A stretch of 64,000 nt of DNA from a virus. Positions 34,467 through 42,839 of this stretch are shown in pieces. The position numbers were made by a program, and so were the translations under genes. The first letter of the stretch is position 1. Every line of letters begins with the position of its first letter. The stretch lies in IMG/VR virus record IMGVR_UViG_3300040758_000214, positions 79,061 through 143,060 of that record; one strand, given 5' to 3'. The notes below the pieces were generated by a model, which did not search any database, was not told where the DNA came from, and was given only the letters and a program-made list of their open reading frames with translations.

Positions 34467-36266
34467 TTATATTTTCCAAATTCCTTCTAATAACTCCCGT
34501 TTATGTTCAGATCCTTTAAACAACTCTAATATTTTTTCAAGATTAGATGTCCACTTTACTTGTATTAAATTTCTTGTTCCTTCATCTAATGTACATATTT
34601 TTAATTGTTCAGGATTGAATTCCCCTAGGCCTTTGTAGCGACGAAGAGTTATCCCTTTTTCTTTGGCTTTTAATACATCTTCATCTTTCCATAAAGGTAT
34701 AAAAGTATCACCTTTATGAATTGCATATAGTGGTGTTTGGGCCAAATAGAACTTTCCTTCTTTTATTATATCTGGAACTAATGTAGCTAATGTTATAGTC
34801 ATTAAACAAAATATATGATGACCATCTGCATCTGCATCTGTAGCACATATAATTTTATCATACTTTAATTTATTAATATCAAAATGTGGTCCTGTTCCTG
34901 TCCCTAATGCTTCTATTAATTCCTTAACTTCCTTATGTTCTAATATTTCTTTTTTATTTATTATTGATGGTATTTTTCCTTTAAGGGGCAATATGGCGTG
35001 TATTTTAGGATCTCTACATTCAGAAAAAGATCCTCCTGCTGAGTCACCTTCAACAATAAATAATTCTCCGTGATTAGATGAACAATCCTCTAATTTAGTA
35101 AACTTAATTGAAACTCTTCTTCCATTTAAATTATTATTTGTTTTCTTATGATTTAATTTTTTTCTATAATCATCAAAGAAATTTAAAATATTCTCTAATT
35201 GTTGAGGACTCTTATTAAATACACTTTCTAATTCTTGTTTTAATTTATTTGATAATGCAATAAAATCATCTTTTCTATTATTTAATTTTCCTTTAGATTG
35301 ACCAGAGAAATCAGGTTTCATTAACTTTAAACTTAAATAACACCTAAGCCCACAAAATACATCGCCTGGTTGGAAGTTTTTATTCAATTTTTTTGCTTTA
35401 CTAATAAAGAAGTCTCTTAATATATCATTAAATACTAATACATGAGATCCTCCTTCATCAACAGGTAAAAGATTCACAGATGATATATATTTAGGAGATA
35501 CAGATCCATTAAATGAATATGTAAATGTAGAATTAAATTCTTCTGGACCAATTTTTGAATTTAAATTAAATGTTTGTGATATTTCAGTATCAGTTTCATT
35601 TAGACATTGAAATTTAAAAAATTCATCTTTTGATGTTTTAATAATTTCTTTATTTCCGTCTACATTTAATACAAATGAACACTTAGGTAATTCTAAAGAA
35701 GCAACCAATAATCTTTTTCTTAATCTATCAATGTTTGGTATTAAACTTTGAAATATACTCTTAGCCGGCTTGAATTGTATTTTTGTTGAAAATGGGACTT
35801 GCACTGTAAAATCGTCTTCAATTTTTTGATGTAATTTTGCATTTTTGAATACTAATTTTACATGCTTTTGATCTCGATATATCTCTATTATATAAGTATC
35901 ACATAATGCATTTACCGCAACAAGTCCTATACCATGGAGGCCGCATGTAGTTTCATATGCTGTTTTCTTATGTTTAAACTTTCCGCCACTATGCAATTTA
36001 CTAGAGATGATAAATGGGACATTCCCATCAACAGGAATGCCCCGTCCATTATCGATCACGGAGTAAATATTTTCTTTCAAATCAATTAAAATAGCAATAA
36101 CATTGGCATGATTAGAAACTGCTTCATCTAATGAATTATCTAAAACTTCTTCTATAAGATGTGTGGGAGTTTCAGTCGAATCTATATACATCGACGGGTT
36201 TACCCTAATATGCTCAATTTCTTCTATTACATGAATATCCTTTGATGTATAATTATCATTAGCCAT
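34467..36266 (-). CDS. Type IIA topoisomerase, ATPase subunit (T4 gp39-like)
   Basis: A 599-residue GyrB-like protein. The GHKL ATPase domain shows EVLDNSLDEA, DNGRGIPV and GLHGIGLVAVNAL. The TOPRIM domain shows FIVEGDSAGGS, LPLKGKI and the metal-binding DADADGHH. The end has RYKGLGEFNPEQL. With the subunit A gene downstream it forms a complete phage type II topoisomerase. The length and domain order are normal. Confidence 0.94.
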   Translation of the reverse strand: MANDNYTSKDIHVIEEIEHIRVNPSMYIDSTETPTHLIEEVLDNSLDEAVSNHANVIAILIDLKENIYSVIDNGRGIPVDGNVPFIISSKLHSGGKFKHKKTAYETTCGLHGIGLVAVNALCDTYIIEIYRDQKHVKLVFKNAKLHQKIEDDFTVQVPFSTKIQFKPAKSIFQSLIPNIDRLRKRLLVASLELPKCSFVLNVDGNKEIIKTSKDEFFKFQCLNETDTEISQTFNLNSKIGPEEFNSTFTYSFNGSVSPKYISSVNLLPVDEGGSHVLVFNDILRDFFISKAKKLNKNFQPGDVFCGLRCYLSLKLMKPDFSGQSKGKLNNRKDDFIALSNKLKQELESVFNKSPQQLENILNFFDDYRKKLNHKKTNNNLNGRRVSIKFTKLEDCSSNHGELFIVEGDSAGGSFSECRDPKIHAILPLKGKIPSIINKKEILEHKEVKELIEALGTGTGPHFDINKLKYDKIICATDADADGHHIFCLMTITLATLVPDIIKEGKFYLAQTPLYAIHKGDTFIPLWKDEDVLKAKEKGITLRRYKGLGEFNPEQLKICTLDEGTRNLIQVKWTSNLEKILELFKGSEHKRELLEGIWKI

Positions 36267-36269
36267 TTA

Positions 36270-36470
36270 TTACTCCGATTTAAAATCATCACATTTTTCA
36301 ATTTCATCTGAGATAGTATTTAGTAAAACATGAATTGCAGTTAAAACATAAATTTCATTATGACCGCAACCTTTAGCAATTTCTCCTGCATAGTTATATG
36401 CTTCTTGTATTGACTCTCTTTTAGAAAATAAATTATTTTTTAACTCTTTTGATAATTCTCCCATTAACAT
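36270..36470 (-). CDS. Hypothetical helical protein (66 aa)
   Basis: A 66-residue all-helical protein with a central NYAGEIAKGCGHNEIYVLTA segment. It lies 3 bp from genes on both sides. No family is recognised. Confidence 0.55.
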   Translation of the reverse strand: MLMGELSKELKNNLFSKRESIQEAYNYAGEIAKGCGHNEIYVLTAIHVLLNTISDEIEKCDDFKSE

Positions 36471-36473
36471 TAT

Positions 36474-37772
36474 CTATTCCTCTTTATCTATGTGGATAAC
36501 CCAGCCAGTCTTATTTACCGCATCTTCTGATCCATTATTAATGATCCAAAGTAGCTTACGAGGAAGCTTTGCTCTACTAATTTCATTAAAATTCTCACAA
36601 TATCCATCAGTGAAACAAAGAACTATATCTGATCCTAGTTCTTTAGCCCTTTCAAAAGCAGGATATAAAATAGTTCCTCCTCTCCCTAAAACTTTTGGAT
36701 CAATATCATTAACTCTTTTTACAACATATTCTTTTTGTACGATTGTATCTACTTCTAAAACTATAGTTTTACAGTGCCTATCATTCTCAATAATATTCTT
36801 TATTCCACTTAATGCTTCCATTAATTGTTTAGTATTAACTGAGCCAGATGTATCAATAATAATTGTAATTGAGAATGTAAAGTCCCTCACACGTCCAGGA
36901 AAGGGAGAAATCTCTGGCACATTCAATGTATCAATTGCAAAGACCCAAGTTCTTTTTCTATTTATTCTTGTGGATGAATTTTGAAATTTACTAACTCTTG
37001 ACCCTTTTACTAATTTCCTAATAATTTGATAATAAGGAAGCTTTGGAGGACCTAAAACTTCATCAATTAATTGTTGAATGTGAGCCGGAAGTTTTCCCCT
37101 ATTTTTATTAAAAGTTTTAGCTGATTCTTTTACTAATTCTGTAGTGAAATTTTCAATTTTTCGTGCTATGGTATTTGCATCTGCAGCACTTATTTCACTC
37201 CAAGAAGAATGATCATCAATTGTTTGGTCTCCACTTTCACCATCTCCCTGACCTTCTCCAGATCCTTGTCCATTCCCACCACTTTTACTTCTTTTTTGCA
37301 TTAATTCATCATAATAATATTCTGTAGTATGTTTCGGTGGTAATTGAAATAGTTCTGGAAATAATAATGGCCATTCTTTATTACTAATTACTACAGTTTT
37401 AGGAGCTCCCATTTGTTCATTAACTGCGCAATCTGATACTACATTAAAAACCTTCATTATATCCATTTTTTGTTTTTCAGATGTAGAAAAGTTTATTAAT
37501 CTCAATAATCTAGGAATATGTTTATTTAGAAGATGTAATCCTTCATGTTCTAAAACAACTTGTAATGCTTCATCGCCAGTTCCATCAAAAAAGTTGGGGT
37601 TATATCTTAAAGATAAAACCCCATCAGGCTCAGGAGCAACTCCCATTATAGATGGAAGATTTTTGTCCTCGATCCTCAAAACTCTAGAGAATAGATATCC
37701 CCAATAAGAGCATTTTAGAATCATTTTCGCGATCAGCTCTTTGATTCTTTTATCACAATTCTCAGTTGTCAT
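36474..37772 (-). CDS. VWA-domain metallopeptidase-like protein (DUF2201 type)
   Basis: A 432-residue protein. The N-terminal part has an HExxH zinc motif (HEGLH at 76-80) typical of the putative metallopeptidase domain that accompanies DUF2201. A Gly/Ser/Asp-rich linker follows (residues 160-190). The C-terminal VWA domain has a MIDAS metal site (DTSGSVNT) and CFTDGY. Such proteins are partners of MoxR-type AAA+ ATPases, and one is encoded 0.4 kb upstream. The pair probably acts as a chaperone or remodeller of a protein complex. Confidence 0.85.
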   Translation of the reverse strand: MTTENCDKRIKELIAKMILKCSYWGYLFSRVLRIEDKNLPSIMGVAPEPDGVLSLRYNPNFFDGTGDEALQVVLEHEGLHLLNKHIPRLLRLINFSTSEKQKMDIMKVFNVVSDCAVNEQMGAPKTVVISNKEWPLLFPELFQLPPKHTTEYYYDELMQKRSKSGGNGQGSGEGQGDGESGDQTIDDHSSWSEISAADANTIARKIENFTTELVKESAKTFNKNRGKLPAHIQQLIDEVLGPPKLPYYQIIRKLVKGSRVSKFQNSSTRINRKRTWVFAIDTLNVPEISPFPGRVRDFTFSITIIIDTSGSVNTKQLMEALSGIKNIIENDRHCKTIVLEVDTIVQKEYVVKRVNDIDPKVLGRGGTILYPAFERAKELGSDIVLCFTDGYCENFNEISRAKLPRKLLWIINNGSEDAVNKTGWVIHIDKEE

Positions 37773-38148
37773 TTTGAAGTATCCTTTTTATTCCCTCGTG
37801 AAAATCTAATATAACCTGGTATACTTTTTCATTAAAATCTTTATCTTTTAGCATTTTTATCATAAAAGATACACAATATCTAAATTCATCAGAAACTCTT
37901 GGATATCCATCAACTTTTAAAACAAATAAATATTTAATATCAAATGGAACATCTATTAAAAAATTAATCATATTTCTAACTTCTTCATCATAATGTTCTG
38001 GTTTATTATTAAATAAAAAATCTAAAAATTCGTTCATTAGTTTCTCAAGACTTATATTATCTTCTTTTGTAATCATATCTAAAACTTTATCTCTAACTTC
38101 ATCGTAATTATAAAATATATCATTTGCATTAATTTCTAAATTTTTCAT
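37762..38148 (-). CDS. Stand-alone copy of the AAA+ partner's C-terminal domain
   Basis: A 128-residue protein that aligns along its full length with the last 125 residues of the AAA+ protein encoded just upstream. Matching blocks are DIFYNYDEVRDKVLDM with DIFYDYDKKVRNKILQM, and VDGYPRVSDEFRYC with IDGCDRTSDEFKYY. It has no ATPase part. It overlaps the VWA gene by 11 bp, so it is cotranslated between the two partners. Confidence 0.75.
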   Translation of the reverse strand: MKNLEINANDIFYNYDEVRDKVLDMITKEDNISLEKLMNEFLDFLFNNKPEHYDEEVRNMINFLIDVPFDIKYLFVLKVDGYPRVSDEFRYCVSFMIKMLKDKDFNEKVYQVILDFHEGIKRILQNDN

Positions 38149-38160
38149 AATTAATTTCCT

Positions 38161-39384
38161 CTATTTTGAAGTATCCTTTTTTCTTGTTTCAATAAGAATG
38201 TTATAAAATTTCTCAGTATAATTTTTATCTTTCATAAGATCAATCTGTAATTTTGTGTAATATTTAAATTCATCTGAAGTTCTATCACAACCATCAATTT
38301 GTAATACAAATATAGAAGCTGTATCTACAGGAACATCAGTTAAGAATTTAATAATATTTTTAAGTTCATCTTCTTTAACTTGAGGTTTACTTGTAACTAA
38401 AAATGTTGAAAAAGATACCATTATATCTCCAAGACTGGCATTATCTTTTTCTTCAACCATTTGTAGTATTTTATTTCTAACTTTTTTATCATAGTCATAG
38501 AAAATATCTTTTGGATTAATTCCCTTTTTCTCTTTAATGAAATCTACTAATAATCTTGTTTTATGAATATTTAATAATCCAGATAATAATATTTCTATAT
38601 CATCTAAATTTTCTTTAACTCCTCCATTCAATTCATAATTCCATAAAATATTAGAAGCTCTTTCATAAGATGCAGGATTTGCATACACTGATCCCAATTT
38701 TTGAACTTCATAATCATAGAGATAATTAGGATGAGTTTGAATAAACTCAATTATGTATGGATGGAAATTTGCAGAAATTCCATATTTTAAAAAATCTTCA
38801 ACTGATACTTCTGTATATATATGAAGCATTCTCCTTAAGCCAGCCGCATCTTCTATAGTATCAACACTATATTCTTGATCATCAGGGTTATCAAGAGCAA
38901 CAACAAACCAACCTTTTGGAAAATCCATTAAATGCAATTTATTTTCATTTTGGACTTGCCATAATAATTGCTGCAACGAATGATCTCCCCTATTACATTC
39001 ATCAATGACAAATAAACCAAAACTATTTGGATCTTTTGGAACAAAATCTGAATACAACATTTTGAATGATGTTTTTCCATTATCAATAATTGGGAATGGA
39101 ATAATAAAATCATCTCTTGAAAGGACCGGAGATTTTATTATCTTAGTTTCAAATTTAACTTTTAAAATTTCTGATAATTCATTAGCAATTTGACTACAAA
39201 TTTGTGTCTTACCTACACCTGCTGGGCCAATAATATGAAATGCTTGTTTTTCTATATCTCTTCCTTGTTCCCAAGATTTCATTGTATTTATAATATTTGT
39301 CTTTATAAGTGATTTAATTTTAGAAATTGTTGCAACTGAAATGTTCAATCTTTCAAAGTATTTTTGTTCGTTGGCCTTGCTCAC
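38161..39384 (-). CDS. MoxR-like AAA+ ATPase
   Basis: A 407-residue AAA+ protein with Walker A GPAGVGKT, Walker B LFVIDECNRGD, and a sensor region (WFVVALDNPDD). Residues from about 280 form a helical domain that recurs in the next gene downstream. MoxR proteins work with VWA partners, here at 36474. The genes are in one tight string downstream of a putative ssDNA-binding protein. Confidence 0.85.
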   Translation of the reverse strand: MSKANEQKYFERLNISVATISKIKSLIKTNIINTMKSWEQGRDIEKQAFHIIGPAGVGKTQICSQIANELSEILKVKFETKIIKSPVLSRDDFIIPFPIIDNGKTSFKMLYSDFVPKDPNSFGLFVIDECNRGDHSLQQLLWQVQNENKLHLMDFPKGWFVVALDNPDDQEYSVDTIEDAAGLRRMLHIYTEVSVEDFLKYGISANFHPYIIEFIQTHPNYLYDYEVQKLGSVYANPASYERASNILWNYELNGGVKENLDDIEILLSGLLNIHKTRLLVDFIKEKKGINPKDIFYDYDKKVRNKILQMVEEKDNASLGDIMVSFSTFLVTSKPQVKEDELKNIIKFLTDVPVDTASIFVLQIDGCDRTSDEFKYYTKLQIDLMKDKNYTEKFYNILIETRKKDTSK

Positions 39385-39408
39385 AATTCACTCTCCCTTT
39401 ATTTAGGC

Positions 39409-39432
39409 AAGGGGAGAATTTTATCTCCCCTT
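39409..39432 (-). terminator. Hairpin between the ssDNA-binding-like and MoxR genes
   Basis: A 9-bp perfect stem (AAGGGGAGA with its complement) and 6-nt loop lie between the two genes. There is no U-run on the minus strand. It may terminate partially or protect the upstream messenger. Confidence 0.45.
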
Positions 39433-39458
39433 TCGCCATTTGTTTAATTTAGTTGAAC

Positions 39459-40400
39459 TTAAAATTCTACATCTTCAAAGTTAAAGGATACCGGTGGTTC
39501 TTTGACTTCTTGTTTTAATGGTTCACTTGATGAAGTAGTTGTATCATTTCCCACTTCAAATTTATTGGATTCATCAACATGTTGATGATCTCCTTCCTCA
39601 TCACTTGTATATCCTGATGCCTGAGATGGAGCTCGTTTGCTATCATCGAATTTTTCGTTAAATTTTTCGATAGTTTTCTTTGCTAATTTTAATATAGATT
39701 GAACTTTATCTGCAGATAATTTAGTTCCTTCTTCAAGAGTAAAAACTGACTTTCTTCCATATTGTGAATCTGCTTCTCCAATTCCAATCTTTGTTACAAA
39801 TCTTTTATTATTAACAACATTCTTTTCAAATTTCTTTGTGTCTTCAGTTACTGGTGTAAAAATTGGATCTAAATCCATTTTGGAAAGTTTGTCTAAATAT
39901 CCTGAAATATTAGAATATTTCATACCTTTCCCTCTAATAAATACAAATACTGGTTTCTTATCTTCACTTAAAATAGGATTACCATTTGCATCACAATAAA
40001 TACCAGAAACAATTAATTGACTTTTACATGGGGCACAAAATTCACTATTGGATCTTTCAGATGCATTAGCTCCACATACTCTACCTTTAAAACCATACCA
40101 AGGCGGATTTCCAGTTTGATATGAAAAACATTCTGTCCTATCTTTTTGAGTCCTTGCATCTCTTATAGATTTAACTAAAACTCTTTTTACATGAGTTATA
40201 ATCATATGTACTTCATCTAAATTATATGCAACACCTCTAACTTGAAAATATCCAGGTTTTTCCTCAATTCCTATATGGTTTTTCCTTCTCTGTCCTGAAA
40301 TATATACTGAATGAAAAAATTCATCTTCAGGTGCTACAGTTTCAATTACATTATGCCCGGTTCCCATCAGTTCTGTGTATTCTTCAATCATCTTTGACAT
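39459..40400 (-). CDS. Putative ssDNA-binding protein
   Basis: A 313-residue protein. The core holds several strands, an aromatic and basic stretch, and a possible zinc site (C110 region CGANASERSNSEFCAPC). The C-terminal 60 residues are disordered and acidic and end FNFEDVEF, the kind of tail with which ssDNA-binding proteins recruit partners. Its position among replication genes agrees. I do not see a clear OB-fold signature, so this is an inference. Confidence 0.4.
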   Translation of the reverse strand: MSKMIEEYTELMGTGHNVIETVAPEDEFFHSVYISGQRRKNHIGIEEKPGYFQVRGVAYNLDEVHMIITHVKRVLVKSIRDARTQKDRTECFSYQTGNPPWYGFKGRVCGANASERSNSEFCAPCKSQLIVSGIYCDANGNPILSEDKKPVFVFIRGKGMKYSNISGYLDKLSKMDLDPIFTPVTEDTKKFEKNVVNNKRFVTKIGIGEADSQYGRKSVFTLEEGTKLSADKVQSILKLAKKTIEKFNEKFDDSKRAPSQASGYTSDEEGDHQHVDESNKFEVGNDTTTSSSEPLKQEVKEPPVSFNFEDVEF

Positions 40401-40422
40401 ACTCCTTATTACTTGACTAGAC

Positions 40423-40998
40423 TTAGTTGACTTGCTTTCGATTTGGTACTAAAGAATAATTTGAATAATTTCTGCCATTTGGTTGTGTTATTATTGAAAA
40501 TTCATCATTAAACCAGCATTGTAAGTGATGATTCAAAAGAAAAGTTGATAAAAATTCATGACGATTTTTAATTTCTGGAAAATCAATCTTTTCATTTACA
40601 ACTATTGTATTGAATTTTCTAATTTTTTCATCTGTTAAAGTTTCTGTTAATAGTTTCGGATGAGGACAATATATTATAGCTAATTTGTCTCCAATCATCC
40701 TAAAGATTTCATTTTTGTAGAAATAAACATTTGTATCTAAATCAAATGCTACATTATCACAATTCAAAACTCTTTGTATTGATGTATGTGCTCGGCATAA
40801 AAAACCAGATTCTTTTTTCGATTTACATGATTCACAATTCTCTATATTAATCTTAATACTTTCTCTGGTAACATCTTTTGTAGTTAAATTATTAAAATAT
40901 GTAAGAATTTTTTTCTTATTTAATAAAAATTTGATTATAGTAATTGGATAAACATCAGCTTTTAAATTTGCAATAAATCCCTCAGATGATATATTCAT
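40423..40998 (-). CDS. Hypothetical protein with CxxC site (191 aa)
   Basis: I place the start at 40998 (MNISSEGFIANLKADVYPI), which follows GTTGGGGGAATTC. The frame stays open to an ATG at 41082, but that codon has no binding site and lies inside an inverted repeat. The protein has CESCKSKKESGFLC near residue 68 (from this start about 50) and a later IYCPHP segment. Its function is unknown. The place next to the ssDNA-binding-like gene suggests replication. Confidence 0.55.
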   Translation of the reverse strand: MNISSEGFIANLKADVYPITIIKFLLNKKKILTYFNNLTTKDVTRESIKINIENCESCKSKKESGFLCRAHTSIQRVLNCDNVAFDLDTNVYFYKNEIFRMIGDKLAIIYCPHPKLLTETLTDEKIRKFNTIVVNEKIDFPEIKNRHEFLSTFLLNHHLQCWFNDEFSIITQPNGRNYSNYSLVPNRKQVN

Positions 40999-41051
40999 GA
41001 ATTCCCCCAACAATAATTTAAACCAAAAAACTGCTAATTTTTTTTCAGTTT

Positions 41052-41120
41052 GAGCACCGCTATATCTTAATAAATTAACCATTATAAAAATGATTAATTC
41101 ACTAGGATATAGCGGTGCTC
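41052..41120. repeat. 15-bp perfect inverted repeat around 41082
   Basis: GAGCACCGCTATATC at 41052-41066 is exactly complementary to 41106-41120, with 39 bases between. The only other part of the gap (41083-41426) that I can read is a short possible frame. It may be an operator, a terminator or a messenger hairpin that covers the first in-frame ATG of the gene at 40423. Confidence 0.6.
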
Positions 41121-41175
41121 ATAGTAATTTTTCACCATGTGCCGTGCTAATCACAATACTACGAATAACTTATAG

Positions 41176-41301
41176 TCATTCACTTGTAATTCCTAAAACT
41201 TTTGCAACCAATAAAATTTTCGATGCCGTTGTCTTGCGGAGATAATCTTCAATCTTCCTCCGTAGTTTTTTAATTTGGTCAGAATGTTTCTCTTCAGTCA
41301 T
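41176..41301 (-). CDS. Possible small protein (41 aa)
   Basis: An open frame of 41 codons (start MTEEKHSDQIKKLRRK) with a composition that looks protein-like and helical. It has no Shine-Dalgarno sequence. It lies in an otherwise unassigned 340-base gap. It may be real or chance. Confidence 0.3.
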   Translation of the reverse strand: MTEEKHSDQIKKLRRKIEDYLRKTTASKILLVAKVLGITSE

Positions 41302-41426
41302 ACGGAAAAATAATCATAAAATTGAAGACTTAATCAATCCACAATAAGTTGAATACCTTTTACCTCCTCCCTTCATTCCCTGATATTTTTTATTGAATAT
41401 TAATAATTTAATTATCACCCCCTTTT

Positions 41427-42167
41427 TTAGACCATTATTGAATTATAATGGTCATGAATTAGATTTATTGGTATTTCTAATTTGTATGTATTTCTTAGTC
41501 CTAAGACTAATTCTTTTGGAAGAGTATTCTTTTTCATAATATTTAAAAAATTATCATGGTTAAAAATAATACAACTCTTTTTAATCTCTTGATAATCATT
41601 AATTCTATGATATTGTTTCCTTCCTTTATCTATTGGATAATTGTATAAATGTTTTAATATATTGATGCAATCAATTTTTGTATGTTTTCCTATATGTTTT
41701 CTAAAAGATTTTTTATCTCCATTTAAAATATGAAAAGTATCAGTTCTTCCTAAGGAATGTGATATTAAATCTGATACTTTATTTCTATATTTTATAGATA
41801 TATTTTCTAAAGATTCTTCATCTCTTTCAAAAAGAAACTTTAAAATAATTCTTTTAGTTCTTGAGTTATTAATTCTTCTATTTTTCAAAATTAAAAGATT
41901 CTTTAAACTTTTTTCTATATCATCTTTTCTAAGAATTTCCATAATAATTCTCATCTCATATTCATCATTACTATGGTCAACTTTATTATGATTGTCTAAA
42001 AGTTTATAAATCATTATTCCCTTTAATGAACTATCTAAAGGAAGAAGCATTGATGATATAAAAGTAGATCTATTGTATAATAAAAATCGATCCAAAATAT
42101 CATCAATTTCATTGTTAATTCCAACCTCACATAATATTTTTACAAAATCAAAAGCATCACAATTCAT
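41427..42167 (-). CDS. Hypothetical helical protein (246 aa)
   Basis: I choose the ATG at 42167 (MNCDAFDFVKIL), preceded by TGGGAGCGGTT. An in-frame ATG 12 bases upstream lacks a binding site. The protein is strongly helical and basic in the second half. No family is recognised. It ends the gene-dense replication region as one moves towards the tRNA region. Confidence 0.6.
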   Translation of the reverse strand: MNCDAFDFVKILCEVGINNEIDDILDRFLLYNRSTFISSMLLPLDSSLKGIMIYKLLDNHNKVDHSNDEYEMRIIMEILRKDDIEKSLKNLLILKNRRINNSRTKRIILKFLFERDEESLENISIKYRNKVSDLISHSLGRTDTFHILNGDKKSFRKHIGKHTKIDCINILKHLYNYPIDKGRKQYHRINDYQEIKKSCIIFNHDNFLNIMKKNTLPKELVLGLRNTYKLEIPINLIHDHYNSIMV

Positions 42168-42240
42168 AACCGCTCCCATTTAAATTTATTTAATTCTATA
42201 TGGGAATCGAAAAAATAAATCACTTTTCCGACGGATCAGA

Positions 42241-42302
42241 GGAATAACCAATTTTTTTATTAAACGAATTACTAAACTTAGTAGCATTTATTGGTTATCC
42301 TA
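42241..42302. repeat. Imperfect inverted repeat
   Basis: ATAACCAAT near 42245 pairs with ATTGGTTAT near 42292, with flanking GG/CC extension and a smaller inner hairpin. It lies in the gene-free stretch 42180-42480. Confidence 0.45.
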
Positions 42303-42329
42303 TTGGAATTTATATTTATTTGTTCTATT

Positions 42330-42390
42330 ATTTTATGGATATTAGATTTGTAAATATCACAGTATATTACAAAAAGTATATCCATAAAAT
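42330..42390. repeat. 13-bp perfect inverted repeat
   Basis: ATTTTATGGATAT at 42330-42342 is exactly complementary to 42378-42390. It could form a long RNA hairpin in either direction. It is part of the gene-free stretch beside the abnormal tRNA locus. Confidence 0.55.
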
Positions 42391-42396
42391 TATAAT

Positions 42397-42465
42397 AAAG
42401 GAGTTTTGAAATGTAACTTTTATATCAATACTCTAATCTTAAAGTTCACATTTCAGTTTTCCTTT
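42397..42465. repeat. Long interrupted hairpin
   Basis: Three consecutive matched blocks (AAAGGA/TCCTTT, AAATGT/ACATTT, AACTTT/AAAGTT) make a nearly continuous 24-bp hairpin with small internal loops. It immediately follows the preceding inverted repeat. Confidence 0.5.
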
Positions 42466-42594
42466 TTATCCTAAAATTTTAAGGTGGAGGGAAGAGATAG
42501 CCTTCTCTTCCCCCCCGTTCGAGTAAATTTTCCATTATCTTTATCATAGATAATATCCAATAACGATTAGAAATCTTTCGTTGAATGTATAATC

Positions 42595-42690
42595 TCAAGA
42601 TAATAAGCCAACGCACTACCACTGTGCTACACCCCGATAAAATTTTTTTTGGCCGGGGCGAATGGACTCGAACCATCGTATTTGGGCAAC
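42595..42690 (-). tRNA. Possible circularly permuted tRNA gene
   Basis: In transcript order, a 3' half comes first: a T arm (GATGG TTCGAGT CCATT), acceptor strand CGCCCCG, G, CCA at 42677-42650. Then come 13 bases, AAAAAAATTTTAT, and then a 5' half. That half is acceptor CGGGGTG, TA, and a D arm with GCAC/GTGC stem at 42636-42612, followed by GTTGG. The two acceptor strands pair at all seven positions, with one G-T. TTGG can pair with CCAA just ahead of the T arm. The anticodon loop is interrupted, so the amino acid is unknown. No 5' half lies upstream and no matching 3' half lies downstream. Confidence 0.45.
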
Positions 42691-42839
42691 TTTTTTGGAT
42701 TAATACACCAGCTAATTAAAGTCTATTCTTTTCTGAATTTGTGGGTCGAAAGTCTGAATTTAAAGATAATCCCAAAGACTTATAACTACTGTATGCTGTG
42801 GGAGATTAAAGATAATGATAAGTTTGACCCAATCAAATC

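Noticed and set aside
42479-42676. 65-codon minus-strand frame
   Set aside because: It runs through the abnormal tRNA (its start translates the T arm as VRVHSPRP), so it is a shadow of RNA sequence.
42595-42690. Permuted two-piece tmRNA
   Set aside because: The 5' half has a normal tRNA D arm with a full stem. tmRNA lacks this and has a GGUUUCGAC-like D loop. No tag frame with a suitable end is seen.
42480-42839. Group I intron halves around the permuted tRNA
   Set aside because: The size is suitable and TTCAACGA appears, but I could not find a convincing P7 pairing or guanosine-binding core, so I only mention it.
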